This document shows, piece by piece, positions 14,428 to 22,476 of a stretch of DNA of 42,608 nt. Positions within the stretch are counted from its first letter, which is position 1; each line of letters starts with the position of its first letter. A program made the translations under genes and the position numbers. Under the pieces are notes generated by a model. That model did no database searches, was not told the origin of the DNA, and saw only the letters and a program-made list of their open reading frames with translations. This stretch comes from JBDNJM01 sp041687755 (lineage in GTDB: Bacteria > Planctomycetota > UBA1135 > GCA-002686595): assembly GCA_041687755.1 (NCBI GenBank), contig JBDNJM010000182.1, forward strand, positions 1 through 42,608, written 5' to 3'.

Positions 14428-15582
14428 CTACTGCAGGATCGGCAGCTCCGCGTGCTCGCGCAGCGAGATGCGCTGGGCCAGCAGGCCCGCCGCTTGGGCG
14501 AAGGCCTTCGACTCGATCGACTCGGGCGCGCTCTCGATCACCGGGTCGCCCGCGTCGCCGCCCAGGCGGACGGCGGGGTTAAGCGGGATGCGGCCGAGGA
14601 CGGGGAAGCCGTAGCGCTGGCTTAGGGCTTCGGCGCCGCCGGTGCCGAAGATGTCGACGACGGTGCTGAAGCGGCCCTTGTCGTCGATGGTGGCCTCGAG
14701 CCAGGCGTTGCCCGCGGCGAGGCGCACCTGGGTGCCGGCGGCGGCGCCCTCGACGGTGCCTTGGATCGCGAAGCCGCTCATGTTCTCGATGATGCCGAGG
14801 ATCTCGACGTTGACCTGCTTGAACATGCTGATGGCCTTGTTCACGTCGAAGGTGCTGACGGCCTGGGGCGTCGTGACGAGCACGGCGCCGGTCAGGGGCA
14901 CGACTTGCGCAAGGCTGAGCTGGGCGTCGCCGGTGCCGGGGGGCATGTCAACGAGCAGGTAGTCGAGCTCGCCCCACTCGACGTCGCCGAGGAACTGCTC
15001 GATCAGCTTGTGCACCATCGGTCCGCGCCAGACGACCGGCTTGTCGGGCGGCAGGAGGTAGCCGATCGACATGGTCTTGATGCCGTGGCGTTCCTTGGGC
15101 ACGAGGCGCTGGTCCCCGGTGGTCTCCGGCTGGCCGTCGAGGCCCATCATCATCGGGATGTCGGGGCCGTAGACGTCGCAGTCCATGACGCCGACGCGCG
15201 CGCCGGTCTTGGCCAGGGCGAGGGCGAGGTTGACCGTGGCGGTGGACTTGCCGACGCCGCCCTTGCCGGAGCTGACGGCGACGATGTGGCGCACGTTCGG
15301 AGCGAGCTTGCGGTTCTTGCGCTCCGGGGCTCCGCGCACCTCGGCGGTCATCTCGACGTCGACCTTTTGGACGCCGGGGAGGGCGGTGATGAGCTCGACG
15401 GCCTTGTCGCGCATCTGGTCCTTCACCGGGCACGCGGGGGTGGTCAGGTTGATCGTCACGGAGACGATGCCATCGCACACGGCGTTCTTCGTAATGAAGC
15501 CGAGGCTGACAATGTCGCGGCCGAGATCGGGGTCGATGATTTGGGAGAGGGCCGACTCGATCTGTTCCTTCGTGACGCTCAT
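14428..15582 (-). CDS. mrp: Mrp/ApbC P-loop ATPase with replaced Cys loop
   Basis: Iron-sulfur carrier-type ATPase of 384 residues from the ATG at 15582; upstream residues are Pro/Arg-rich and not conserved. The N-terminal MIP18/DUF59 domain (about 1-80, TTPACPVKDQM) precedes the MinD-like domain with the deviant Walker A SSGKGGVGKS at 104-113, DCDVYGPDIP at 134-143, and VDMPPGTGDAQL at 211-222. In known Mrp proteins the segment between ENMS and IFGTGG holds a CxxC that binds the [4Fe-4S] cluster. Here ENMS (266-269) and IFGTGG (311-316) are separated by 41 residues without any Cys, predicted as a small beta-rich insert. Only three Cys remain in the whole protein (36, 51, 135). Cluster carriage by the usual ligands is therefore not possible. 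Confidence 0.93.
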   Translation of the reverse strand: MSVTKEQIESALSQIIDPDLGRDIVSLGFITKNAVCDGIVSVTINLTTPACPVKDQMRDKAVELITALPGVQKVDVEMTAEVRGAPERKNRKLAPNVRHIVAVSSGKGGVGKSTATVNLALALAKTGARVGVMDCDVYGPDIPMMMGLDGQPETTGDQRLVPKERHGIKTMSIGYLLPPDKPVVWRGPMVHKLIEQFLGDVEWGELDYLLVDMPPGTGDAQLSLAQVVPLTGAVLVTTPQAVSTFDVNKAISMFKQVNVEILGIIENMSGFAIQGTVEGAAAGTQVRLAAGNAWLEATIDDKGRFSTVVDIFGTGGAEALSQRYGFPVLGRIPLNPAVRLGGDAGDPVIESAPESIESKAFAQAAGLLAQRISLREHAELPILQ

Positions 15583-15834
15583 GGGGCGGGGTGCGGGGTA
15601 TCGGTGCGTGGGGCGGGGTGGCCAGTGGGCCGTCGCCAACACCGGCTCGGGTCATAGGAACGTAGACCGGGGGTGGCGGGGCGGCAAGCGGGACAGCCGC
15701 GGAACCTCCAGGGGCGGCTGGGGCGGGCCGGGTGGGTCCCGGAGGGCGGGCCGGGGAGGGACGTCGCTATTGTCGGCAGGCCTGCCCCAGACCGTGGTCC
15801 CGCCCGACCCACAGCCCTTGCCTCGATTCGCCCC

Positions 15835-16858
15835 ATGCTTCGACCGCTGCTGCTCGCCGGTGTCGCCGCCGGAGTGCGCCGCACGCGCTCCCTGCTTCTC
15901 CGAGTGCCCTTGCTCAGGAGGCCGCGGCCTGCGACTCCGCTTCTGTTGCACGCACGCTACCGGCCCCGCCAGACGGCATCCGGATTGCCCCGGGGGTCCG
16001 GGGTGCCCTGCCGGGCGGCCTGAAGGAGCTCGGGTCAGGGACGGGGGTGCGGGTCATGCTCTCGGGCCGCGCCGAGCCGCGCCTGGCGGAAATCGGGCGG
16101 AGGTTCGCCGAGTCGCTGGAGCTTGGCCTGAGCAGGCCTGGGGTGGGCTGCTGGACCACTTGCAGTGGGAGGGGATCCAGCTCGAGCTGCTGACGGCCGA
16201 GCACGGGCGCCTGCTTTGGGTCCACGACGGAGATTCCACTCCGGCGCCCACACCCAGGGCTGACCCGGCGTCGGAGGGCGAGTTGCTCCCCGCCCCGAGT
16301 GAGGGCCTGGAGCTCGACCCGGAGTCGGAGTCCATGCTGCATGACGCGCTGCTGCGCGTCGCCGAGCTGTCTGGCGTGCGGCTGCCCGTGGACCACCGGG
16401 CCCACGCGGTGCTGGCGCGGCCTAGTCAGCGATTGACCGCGCCCCTGTCCGTGGCGCCTGAGGACGCGTGGGGCTTGGTTGAGTCGATGCTCTGCGCGGA
16501 GCGACTGGTCCTGGTGCTGCACAACGGAGCTGAGCCGCGCCTGGCGTCGGTGCACCTCCCTCCGCCCTGCTCGGACCCGCAGTTTCGTGAGCTGGCCTGG
16601 CGCGTGGGCCCCGAGTCGCTCGACCAGGTCAAGGCTCACCCCGCCCTGCTATTCCAGCTGACGCTGCCGGTGGAGGCCGTCGATCCGCTGATGACGGTCA
16701 ACTCCCTGCGAGGCCTCATGAGCGAGGCCTACGTGGACTCGTTCCTACCCGCCGAGGAAGCCCGCGCGGTGTGCATCGGTGGGCGCGGCCGGAACGTCTA
16801 TCTGGTTGCGCGAGCGGTGCAGCTGGCGGACTCCGAGAAGCTCGACGAAGAACGCTGA
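15835..16858 (+). pseudogene. secretin N-domain-like secreted protein, copy A (frameshifted)
   Basis: First of four tandem paralogues. The ATG at 15835 starts a signal peptide (MLRPLLLAGVAAG); the frame then shifts between about 15865 and 15895 to one reading SPSALAQEAAA and PPDGIRIAPGVRGAL, and shifts again near 16110-16140 to the long frame ending at 16858. The last part carries the family pattern: ESESMLHDALLRVAELSGVR, EDAWGLVESMLC, KAHPALLFQLTL, MTVNSLRGLM. This copy appears to hold the N0-like half twice, once before and once after about 16240. A GGCAGGCCTGCC palindrome (15775-15786) lies upstream. With two frameshifts it cannot make a full protein unless frameshifting occurs; decay is the simplest reading. 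Confidence 0.7.
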
Positions 16859-16957
16859 CCGCGCCGCGCTCAAGCCTCGACCCCTACGCTCCACTCCACG
16901 GGCACTGCTGTTTGCAGCGCTGTTCGCGGAGCTGCCCCCCCGACCCTGCTTCGACCC

Positions 16958-17673
16958 ATGCTTCGCCTTGCCTTTCTCGCACTGCTCGTGCCCGTCGTCG
17001 TGTCCCAGCCCTGGACTGCCGCTGCGCCGCTCGGGGTCCAGAATCCCGAGACCGCACCCCAAACCCTGCTGCCCGACCCGACGGTCAGCATCCGCATCGA
17101 CCCGCCGAATCCGACGCCCTCGGGCAGGCGTTGCGGGATGTCGCGGCCTTGGCGGGCGTGAACCCGCTGATCTCCGAGGAGGTGCCCAAGACCCTGAGCG
17201 GGGGAGCCAAGCTTCTTCAGGCGCCTGTTGAACTTGTGCCGCAAGCGGCCTGGAGCTTCATCGAAACTCTGCTGCTGGGCAACGATCTCCTGCTGATCGT
17301 GCATCGCCGCGAGGCGCCTTGCCTGGTCGCGGTCGTCAGCAGCACGCTCGCCAAGTCGCGCATGAACCTGAAGCAGGGCAGCCTCTGGCTCGAGCGCGAG
17401 GAGCTCGACTTCTTGGAACAGCGGCCCGCAGTCCTAGCCACAAGCCTCGTGCGGACGCCGCACCTGAATGCGCGCCAATTGGTTAACAGCCTGCGCGGGC
17501 TGATGATGGACATCGCTATACAGGGCATGGTCCCGGCAGGGGGCAGCCGCTTGGTCATTCTGATCAGTCCGGGAGGGGTGCTGCTGGATCTCGTAAAGAC
17601 GGTCGAGGAAATGGATGCCGCTCAAGCGGAACGGCTGGCCGACGAACAGCGAGAGATCGGGGACGCGAAGTAG
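16958..17673 (+). pseudogene. secretin N-domain-like secreted protein, copy B (frameshifted)
   Basis: Second paralogue. A clean signal peptide (MLRLAFLALLVPVVVS) is followed by LLPDPTVSIRIDPPN, as in the intact copy D. Near 17100-17110 the frame shifts: the continuing frame reads DALGQALRDVAALAGVNPLI, AAWSFIETLLLGNDLLLIVHR, EQRPAVLATSLV, RQLVNSLRGLMMDIA and SPGGVLLDLVKTVEEMD to the TAG at 17671. A single missing or added base restores a protein of about 238 residues. Everything else matches the family, so this copy is recently broken or suffers one sequence error. Confidence 0.72.
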
Positions 17674-17877
17674 CTCCACGCCCGGCCGGGAGGAACCCCC
17701 CACCTAGGGCGTCCCTCTAGGCCTTGCTCCCGCCTCTGGGGTCGGGGGCGCCGGCGGGTCGTCTCTAAACCGGCGGGAAGCTCTGGCCCTGTGGTGGCGT
17801 CAGGGGTTGAGGGGCGGCCGGCCGGCCGTCGATCGGTGCAGCTCTCTCCACTTACCGGACCCCAGCCCCTGCTGCCC

Positions 17878-18473
17878 ATGCGTCCGCTCGCATCGTTCTT
17901 GCTCGCCTTGCCGCTGCTGTCTGCTTTGCTCGCCGTGCCTTCGGTGACGGCCGCTGCGCAGGACCCTGCGCCTGGGGCGGAGTCTGAACGCCCTGTTTTA
18001 CTCCCCGGCCGATCCTGCTGAACCCTGAAGAAAACGGCGCTCTCGATACCGCGTTGCGCCAGCTGTGCGCGTCTTCCGGCGTGAGCTTGTTTATCGGCGA
18101 GGAGGCGCGGGGCGGAGCCCCGCGAACCAACATCAAGCAAGCCTCACTGTTCGTGGACCGGGAGGATCTTGATGAACAGGCAAAGCACCCGGCGCTGTTG
18201 ATCACGACGACTGTCGAGATGCCGCACAGCGTTGCGCGCAACGTTGTGAACAGCCTGCGCGGGCTGATGACCGACAATGCGACCCAAGGAATGCTTACGG
18301 TGGGCGACACCAAGTCGATCGTCTTGACGGGCTTCGGTGCGAACATCCTCGACATTGTCGAGATGCTCGAAGACATCGATCGGACGGTGTCTGAGAGGTC
18401 GGCTCGCAACATTGCGACGAGGGCTGCAGAGGCCGCGCGGGAAGGTCCTGCGAGCGACGCCGACGACGAGTGA
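17878..18473 (+). pseudogene. secretin N-domain-like secreted protein, copy C (frameshifted, internally deleted)
   Basis: Third paralogue. The signal peptide (MRPLASFLLALPLLSALLA) runs into ERPVLLPGRSC and a stop; one base away the frame continues as PILLNPEENGALDTALRQL, CASSGVSLFIGEEARGG. The frameshift is near 17990-18010, close to a TTTT run. The segment equivalent to EAWSFVESLMVENG in copy D, roughly 45-60 residues, is absent: GGAPR joins directly to NIKQASLFVDRED. The C-terminal half is complete: KHPALLITTTVEM, ARNVVNSLRGLMTDNA, SIVLTGFGANILDIVEMLEDID. The product, even if the frame were restored, would be shorter than its relatives. Confidence 0.72.
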
Positions 18474-18523
18474 GCGTTTGCCCGTGAACGCTGCGTAGCG
18501 ACCGGCCCTGGTGTGGGCCGTCG

Positions 18524-18559
18524 GCGGGTCGGCATTCCTTCGGATAGGCGCCGACCCGC
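18524..18559 (+). terminator. hairpin between copies C and D
   Basis: Arms GCGGGTCGGC and complement (10 bp) with a 16-nt loop, 51 bp after the stop of copy C. It has no T-run; it may terminate or stabilise the copy C transcript. Confidence 0.4.
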
Positions 18560-18744
18560 GGTGCTAGCCGGTGCGAGCAAGGGAGCGGGGTGGAGCAGGG
18601 GCGGGAGGGCGTCGCGCGTCTCGGGGTGAGGCGGTGCGCGGATCGAAGGGGAAGACAAGCGCACGCGCGGGCGTCCAAGGCCTTGCTCGCAGCCGCCGGG
18701 GTTGCGCGCGCCGTTCGGATTCTTCCTGACCAATGTCGATCACC

Positions 18745-19506
18745 ATGCGCCAGCTCGGTTCCATCCTCTTCGCTCTGCCCCTGATCCTCGCCCTGCCTGC
18801 GGCGCCCTTCGCGCCGATTCAACAAGAGGTGGCACCTGACTCCGCGTTTGCTGGAGTGCCAGCTCAGCAGGCGGCCGAGCCGATCCTCCCGGATCCCACG
18901 GTTCCAATCACCTTGGACCCTTCAATCGAGGGCAGCCTGCGCAACGCGCTCGTGAAGCTCGCCGCATCGGCGGGCGTGAGCCTGTTCGTCTCGCCAGGCG
19001 CGGAGCAGCTGCTCGGGAGCGGCGCGAGCTTCCTGCAGCAGGGCGTGGAAGTGCCGGCGAGCGAGGCGTGGAGCTTCGTCGAGTCGCTGATGGTGGAGAA
19101 CGGCTTGATGCTCTGCGTGCACCGCAACCAGGTGCCGCGCCTGGTCTCCGTGCATCCGGTCGTGAGCAGTTCGAATGCGCTGGTGCGTCCGTCGACCTAC
19201 GTGTCCGACGGCGAGGGTCTCGCCGAACTTGCGAAGCACCCGGCGCTGCTGACAACGATGGTCGTGACGACGGACAATCTCGATGTGCGCAACCTGGTCA
19301 ACAGCATGCGCGGCCTGGTGAGCGACAGCCGCACGCTCACGATGTTGTCGGCGGGGGACACAGGTTCCTTGATCCTCGCGGGCAACGGCCTGGTCGTGCT
19401 TCAAACCGCGCGTGCGATCCGGGAGATCGACGAGGCCTCGGGCGCGCAGCGGGCGCGCTGGGACACGGAGCGCCAGGGGGCCGAAGAGCAGGCCGCCTCG
19501 GAGTAG
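18745..19506 (+). CDS. secretin N0/N1-domain-like secreted protein, copy D (intact)
   Basis: Only intact member of the four-copy array: 253 residues from the ATG at 18745 (a second ATG lies four codons earlier). The signal peptide LGSILFALPLILALPAAPFA is followed by a linker ending in ILPDPTVPITLDPS. The first domain (SLRNALVKLAASAGVSLFV, EAWSFVESLMVENGLMLCVHR) has the spacing of the N0/STN domain of secretins: a helix that reads like DVLRLLA, a strand, then a WxxALxxxLxxxGL-like helix. The second (HPALLTTMVVTTDNLDVRN, LVNSMRGLVSDS, SLILAGNGLVVLQTARAIREID) resembles N1/NolW ring-building domains that use x-V-I-x-L-x-x-A and N-x-L-I-V-x-G patterns. No secretin barrel follows. Homology is inferred by pattern only. 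A periplasmic or envelope location is likely; function unknown. Confidence 0.75.
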   Translation: MRQLGSILFALPLILALPAAPFAPIQQEVAPDSAFAGVPAQQAAEPILPDPTVPITLDPSIEGSLRNALVKLAASAGVSLFVSPGAEQLLGSGASFLQQGVEVPASEAWSFVESLMVENGLMLCVHRNQVPRLVSVHPVVSSSNALVRPSTYVSDGEGLAELAKHPALLTTMVVTTDNLDVRNLVNSMRGLVSDSRTLTMLSAGDTGSLILAGNGLVVLQTARAIREIDEASGAQRARWDTERQGAEEQAASE

Positions 19507-19525
19507 GGGCAAGCATGAGGGAGGT

Positions 19526-19556
19526 TGGTGGACTTCGGACTCGCATAGGTCCACCA
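19526..19556 (+). repeat. 8-bp stem hairpin after copy D
   Basis: TGGTGGAC and its complement with a 15-nt loop, 19 bp past the copy D stop. It may act with the stronger hairpin that follows. Confidence 0.35.
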
Positions 19557-19578
19557 CGCGAGAGAATGCCCAAACGCC

Positions 19579-19616
19579 AGCCGGCCCGGTGCTCCGTCAG
19601 GAACACCGGGCCGGCT
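19579..19616. terminator. bidirectional terminator-like hairpin
   Basis: Perfect 13-bp arms (AGCCGGCCCGGTG and complement) with a 12-nt loop, lying between the convergent copy D and helicase genes. The GC-rich stem suits a terminator for both; on the minus strand it is followed by GGCGTTTGGG, with only a weak T-run. Confidence 0.6.
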
Positions 19617-19658
19617 CGATTCAGGCTTCGCTGCGGCCTGGACCGGAGCGGAGTGGGA

Positions 19659-21248
19659 TCAGTCCCAGTTGCTCTCGCTGCGGTCGGAGCCACCGCTGTA
19701 GGAGCGATCGCGATCGCGGCCACCGCCGCCGCCGCCGCCGCTGCGGCCACCGCCGCTACGGCCGCCGCCGTCGCGCTCGTCTTCTTCGCCGCCTTCGCCG
19801 CGCGGGGTCGCAGGGCGCACCTCGACGCGACGGCCGCGGATCTGGCACTCGCCCATCGCGTCGAGCACCTGGTCCTTGTAGGACTCGGGCAGCTCGACGA
19901 ACGAGAACTTGTCGTAGATGTTGATCGCGCCGATCTCGCGTCCGGGGACGTCCGCCTCGTTCGCGATCGCGCCGACCAGGTCGCCGGGGCGCACGTGGCC
20001 CATGCGGCCGATGCCGACGAACAGGCGCACCATGCCCTCTTCGACGCCGTCGGAGTTGCGCGGACGACGCTCGGGCGCCGGACCGCGCTCTTCGCGGGTC
20101 GGGCGAGCGAGGCCTTCGAAGGGCTGCGGGCGCAGCTGGGTGCGCTGCTCGATCGCGTAGAGAATCGGCCGCTCGCGGGGGGTCACCAGCAGGACCTGAT
20201 CGCCTTCCTCGGTCAGCAGCGCGAGGCGCTGGGCGTAGAGCTCCACGTCGTGGGGCGGGGCGTAGTGGACGACGCGGTCGGCGCCGTCGATCTCGAGTTC
20301 AGCCGCGCCGGCGTCCGTGCAGACGAGCAGGTCGATGTCGCCGTTCTCGAAGTCGCTGGCGAGTGTTTCGAGGCGCTCGGCGGGCATGCCGGTCACGACG
20401 GCCTCGCAGGCGAAGCCGCGCGCGCGCAGGCGGCGGCTAAGCTGCTCGGCGGCGGCGCGGGTTTGGACGAAGGCGAGCGTCGCGTGCTCGGGCGAGTCCT
20501 CAAGGAGCCGCACGATTGTGGCTAGCTTGCGGTGGCTGGGGACCTGGGCGAACTTGGGCTCGACGTCCGGGATCTCGTCGAGGGCGTCGAGTTCGTTGAG
20601 CTCCGTGTACTCAGCGCCGAGGTGGTCCTCGGCGAACTCCTTGACGTTCTCGGTGGTCTTGGCGGCGATCAGCCAGGTGCGGTCGGCCTTCGGGAGCTTG
20701 CCCATCAGGTCCTCGAGGTCGTCGGCTTGGCCGGCGTCGAGGATCTCGTCGAGCTCGTCGATGACGAGCGTGTCGAGTTGTTCGAACACCAGGCGGCCGG
20801 CGTCCACGTACTCGAACAGGCGAGCGGGCGTCGCGACCAGGATTTGGGGGGCGCGCGCGAGGCGGCGGTCCTCGAGGTCGCTGGCGGTGCCGCCGGTCAG
20901 GGGCACGACGCCGATGCGCTCACCGTCCTTGTCGAGCAGCCCGGCGGCGGTGGCCTCGAGGGCTTCGCACACGCGGTGGGCGCGCTCGCGGCCGCTGACC
21001 AGGATCAGGGTTTGGACCTCGTGGCGATCGAGTTCGATGCTGTCGAGGACGGGCACCGCGAAGACCGCGGTCTTGCCGCGACCGGGGAACGCGGAGACGA
21101 GCGCATGCCCGCCGCCCTTGAAGCACTCAATCGCCTTCGCCTGCAGGCGGGTGGGGTGCTCGTAACCGAGGCAGGCGAGCGCTGTGACGAGCGGCTCCGG
21201 GAGGCCGAGGTTGGTGAAGCGGGCGGGAGCGTCGTTCTTTTCCGTCAT
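19659..21248 (-). CDS. DEAD-box-like RNA helicase with degenerate motifs
   Basis: A 529-residue protein laid out like CsdA/DbpA helicases: Q motif (RFTNLGLPEPLVTAL and LQAKAI), Walker A variant AFPGRGKT at 53-60, VATPARL, motif II as DELD at 164-167 rather than DEAD, motif III as AAK at 195-197 rather than SAT, LAFVQTR, and LLVCTDAGAAELEI. Motif VI (HRxGRxxR) is not recognisable; the position reads YAQRLALL at 338-345. A DbpA-type RNA-binding domain follows (VRLFVGIGRMGHVRPGDLVGAI through RGRRVEV, about 407-480), then a Gly/Arg/Ser-rich RGG-like tail with GGGRSGGGRSGGG. ATP binding is likely but coupled unwinding is doubtful because the arginine finger motif is missing. It might act as an RNA chaperone or clamp. 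Confidence 0.87.
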   Translation of the reverse strand: MTEKNDAPARFTNLGLPEPLVTALACLGYEHPTRLQAKAIECFKGGGHALVSAFPGRGKTAVFAVPVLDSIELDRHEVQTLILVSGRERAHRVCEALEATAAGLLDKDGERIGVVPLTGGTASDLEDRRLARAPQILVATPARLFEYVDAGRLVFEQLDTLVIDELDEILDAGQADDLEDLMGKLPKADRTWLIAAKTTENVKEFAEDHLGAEYTELNELDALDEIPDVEPKFAQVPSHRKLATIVRLLEDSPEHATLAFVQTRAAAEQLSRRLRARGFACEAVVTGMPAERLETLASDFENGDIDLLVCTDAGAAELEIDGADRVVHYAPPHDVELYAQRLALLTEEGDQVLLVTPRERPILYAIEQRTQLRPQPFEGLARPTREERGPAPERRPRNSDGVEEGMVRLFVGIGRMGHVRPGDLVGAIANEADVPGREIGAINIYDKFSFVELPESYKDQVLDAMGECQIRGRRVEVRPATPRGEGGEEDERDGGGRSGGGRSGGGGGGGRDRDRSYSGGSDRSESNWD

Positions 21249-21590
21249 GAGGATCGGGTTCCAGAGGGGGCCAACTGAGAGGCCTCGGCGCCGCTATCTA
21301 AGGCGGTCCAGCCGGGCGGGTCGGGCCATCGGGGAGTCTAGGGGGGTGGGTGAGGGGTCGCCGGTCCGCGCGGCATTCCACCGCTCTAGGGCCCCCCGAA
21401 AACAACCTGTCCGGGCGGCGGGAACCGACTCCCTTGGTTGTTGATTGCAAAGCTACTCAGCTCTTCTACCCGCCAAGCATGACTCGTTCTGCTCAAGGAT
21501 GGGAGTCCGAGGCGGAGAATTTTGCGGGCGGGCGCGCCGAGGGGCCGGGGTGCCGGAACCGGCACGCGGGACGCTATCGTGGCCGCCGCC
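21249..21590. other. 342-bp divergent region between helicase and queC
   Basis: No gene supported. It holds the divergent promoters of the helicase and queC. I looked for a preQ1 riboswitch before queC and saw no matching stem plus A-rich tail. The stretch around 21435-21480 is the least GC-rich here (TTGTTGATTGCAAAG) and is a reasonable promoter location, without a convincing -35/-10 pair. Confidence 0.5.
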
Positions 21591-22337
21591 ATGGCTGAGA
21601 ACTTCACCGATCCGAGCTTCGCGGGCGGCCGCCCGCGCGCGGTTTGCCTGCTTTCTGGGGGTATGGACTCCGCCGCCTGCCTGGCTGCGGCCATCGCCGA
21701 CGGCTACGAGACCCACGCTCTGTCCTTCGACTACGGACAGCGCCACAGGACCGAGCTGGAGGCCTCCAGGCGTGTTGCAGGAGCCCTCGGGGCGGCTTCC
21801 CACCGGGTCGTGCGCATCGATCTGGACGTGATCGGGGGGTCGGCGCTGACGGCCGAAATCGACGTCCCCAAGGGCCGGGCGGAGGCCGAGATCGGCGCCG
21901 AGAGCGACGGCGTTCCGGTCACCTACGTGCCCGCCCGCAACACGGTCTTCCTATCGATCGCCCTGGGCCTGGCCGAGACCCTGGGGGCGCGCGACATCTA
22001 CACCGGCGTCAATGCCGTGGACTACTCGGGCTACCCCGACTGCCGCCCGGAGTTCCTGCAGGCCTTCGAGCGGCTGGCGGAGGTCGCCACCGCCGCCGGA
22101 GCCGCGGGCGGGCGGCCATTCAAGGTGCGGGCACCCCTGCTGCACCTGGGCAAGGCCGAGATCGTGACTTTCGCGGAGGACCTGGGCGTGGACCTGGGCC
22201 TGACGCACACGTGCTACGACCCGGTCGAGCAGCCCGCCGGCCCGCCCCTGTCCTGCGGCCGCTGCGACGCGTGCCTGCTGCGCCTCGCGGGTTTCCGCGA
22301 CGCGGGCCGAGAGGATCCGATTCCATACGCGCGCTAG
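21591..22337 (+). CDS. queC: 7-cyano-7-deazaguanine synthase
   Basis: QueC converts 7-carboxy-7-deazaguanine to preQ0 with ammonia and ATP, in queuosine or deazapurine biosynthesis. The ATG at 21591 gives 248 residues, with the PP-loop LSGGMDSAAC at 21-30 close to the N-terminus; the longer frame upstream is Gly/Arg-rich and unlikely. Also visible are SFDYGQRHRTEL, VPARNTVFLSIALG, GVNAVDYSGYPDCRPEF, and a C-terminal zinc site built from THTCYDPV and LSCGRCDACLLR. No other queuosine gene lies nearby. The gene is followed 11 bp later by a hairpin repeat element. Confidence 0.95.
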   Translation: MAENFTDPSFAGGRPRAVCLLSGGMDSAACLAAAIADGYETHALSFDYGQRHRTELEASRRVAGALGAASHRVVRIDLDVIGGSALTAEIDVPKGRAEAEIGAESDGVPVTYVPARNTVFLSIALGLAETLGARDIYTGVNAVDYSGYPDCRPEFLQAFERLAEVATAAGAAGGRPFKVRAPLLHLGKAEIVTFAEDLGVDLGLTHTCYDPVEQPAGPPLSCGRCDACLLRLAGFRDAGREDPIPYAR

Positions 22338-22348
22338 GACCCTGCTCT

Positions 22349-22454
22349 TTGGTGTCGCATCAATTTCACTATTCTTCCACGAGAGCTAATCTGAACGGGC
22401 TTGCTTGTTCGAGCGAGCAGCCCGGGAAGAATGGTGAAATTGATGCGACACCAA
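22349..22454. repeat. hairpin repeat element, copy 1 (REP/MITE-like)
   Basis: Terminal inverted repeats of 30 bp beginning TTGGTGTCGCATCA (22349-22378 and 22425-22454) match at 29 of 30 positions. The centre holds a second small hairpin around GGGCT/AGCCC. The outer arms are nearly identical to those of copy 2 at 23847-23962, while the centres differ. It lies between queC and mazG, 22 bp before the mazG ATG. No coding capacity. Confidence 0.85.
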
Positions 22455-22476
22455 TAGCGATAGCATTCCAGCTGCC

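Noticed and set aside
15835..18473. Programmed frameshifting or phase variation of copies A-C
   Set aside because: The frame changes fall at different sequences with no common slippery heptamer or homopolymer tract, and copy C also has a deletion; decay fits better.
21249..21590. preQ1 riboswitch upstream of queC
   Set aside because: Looked for the short stem, C-rich loop and A-rich tail; none was found.
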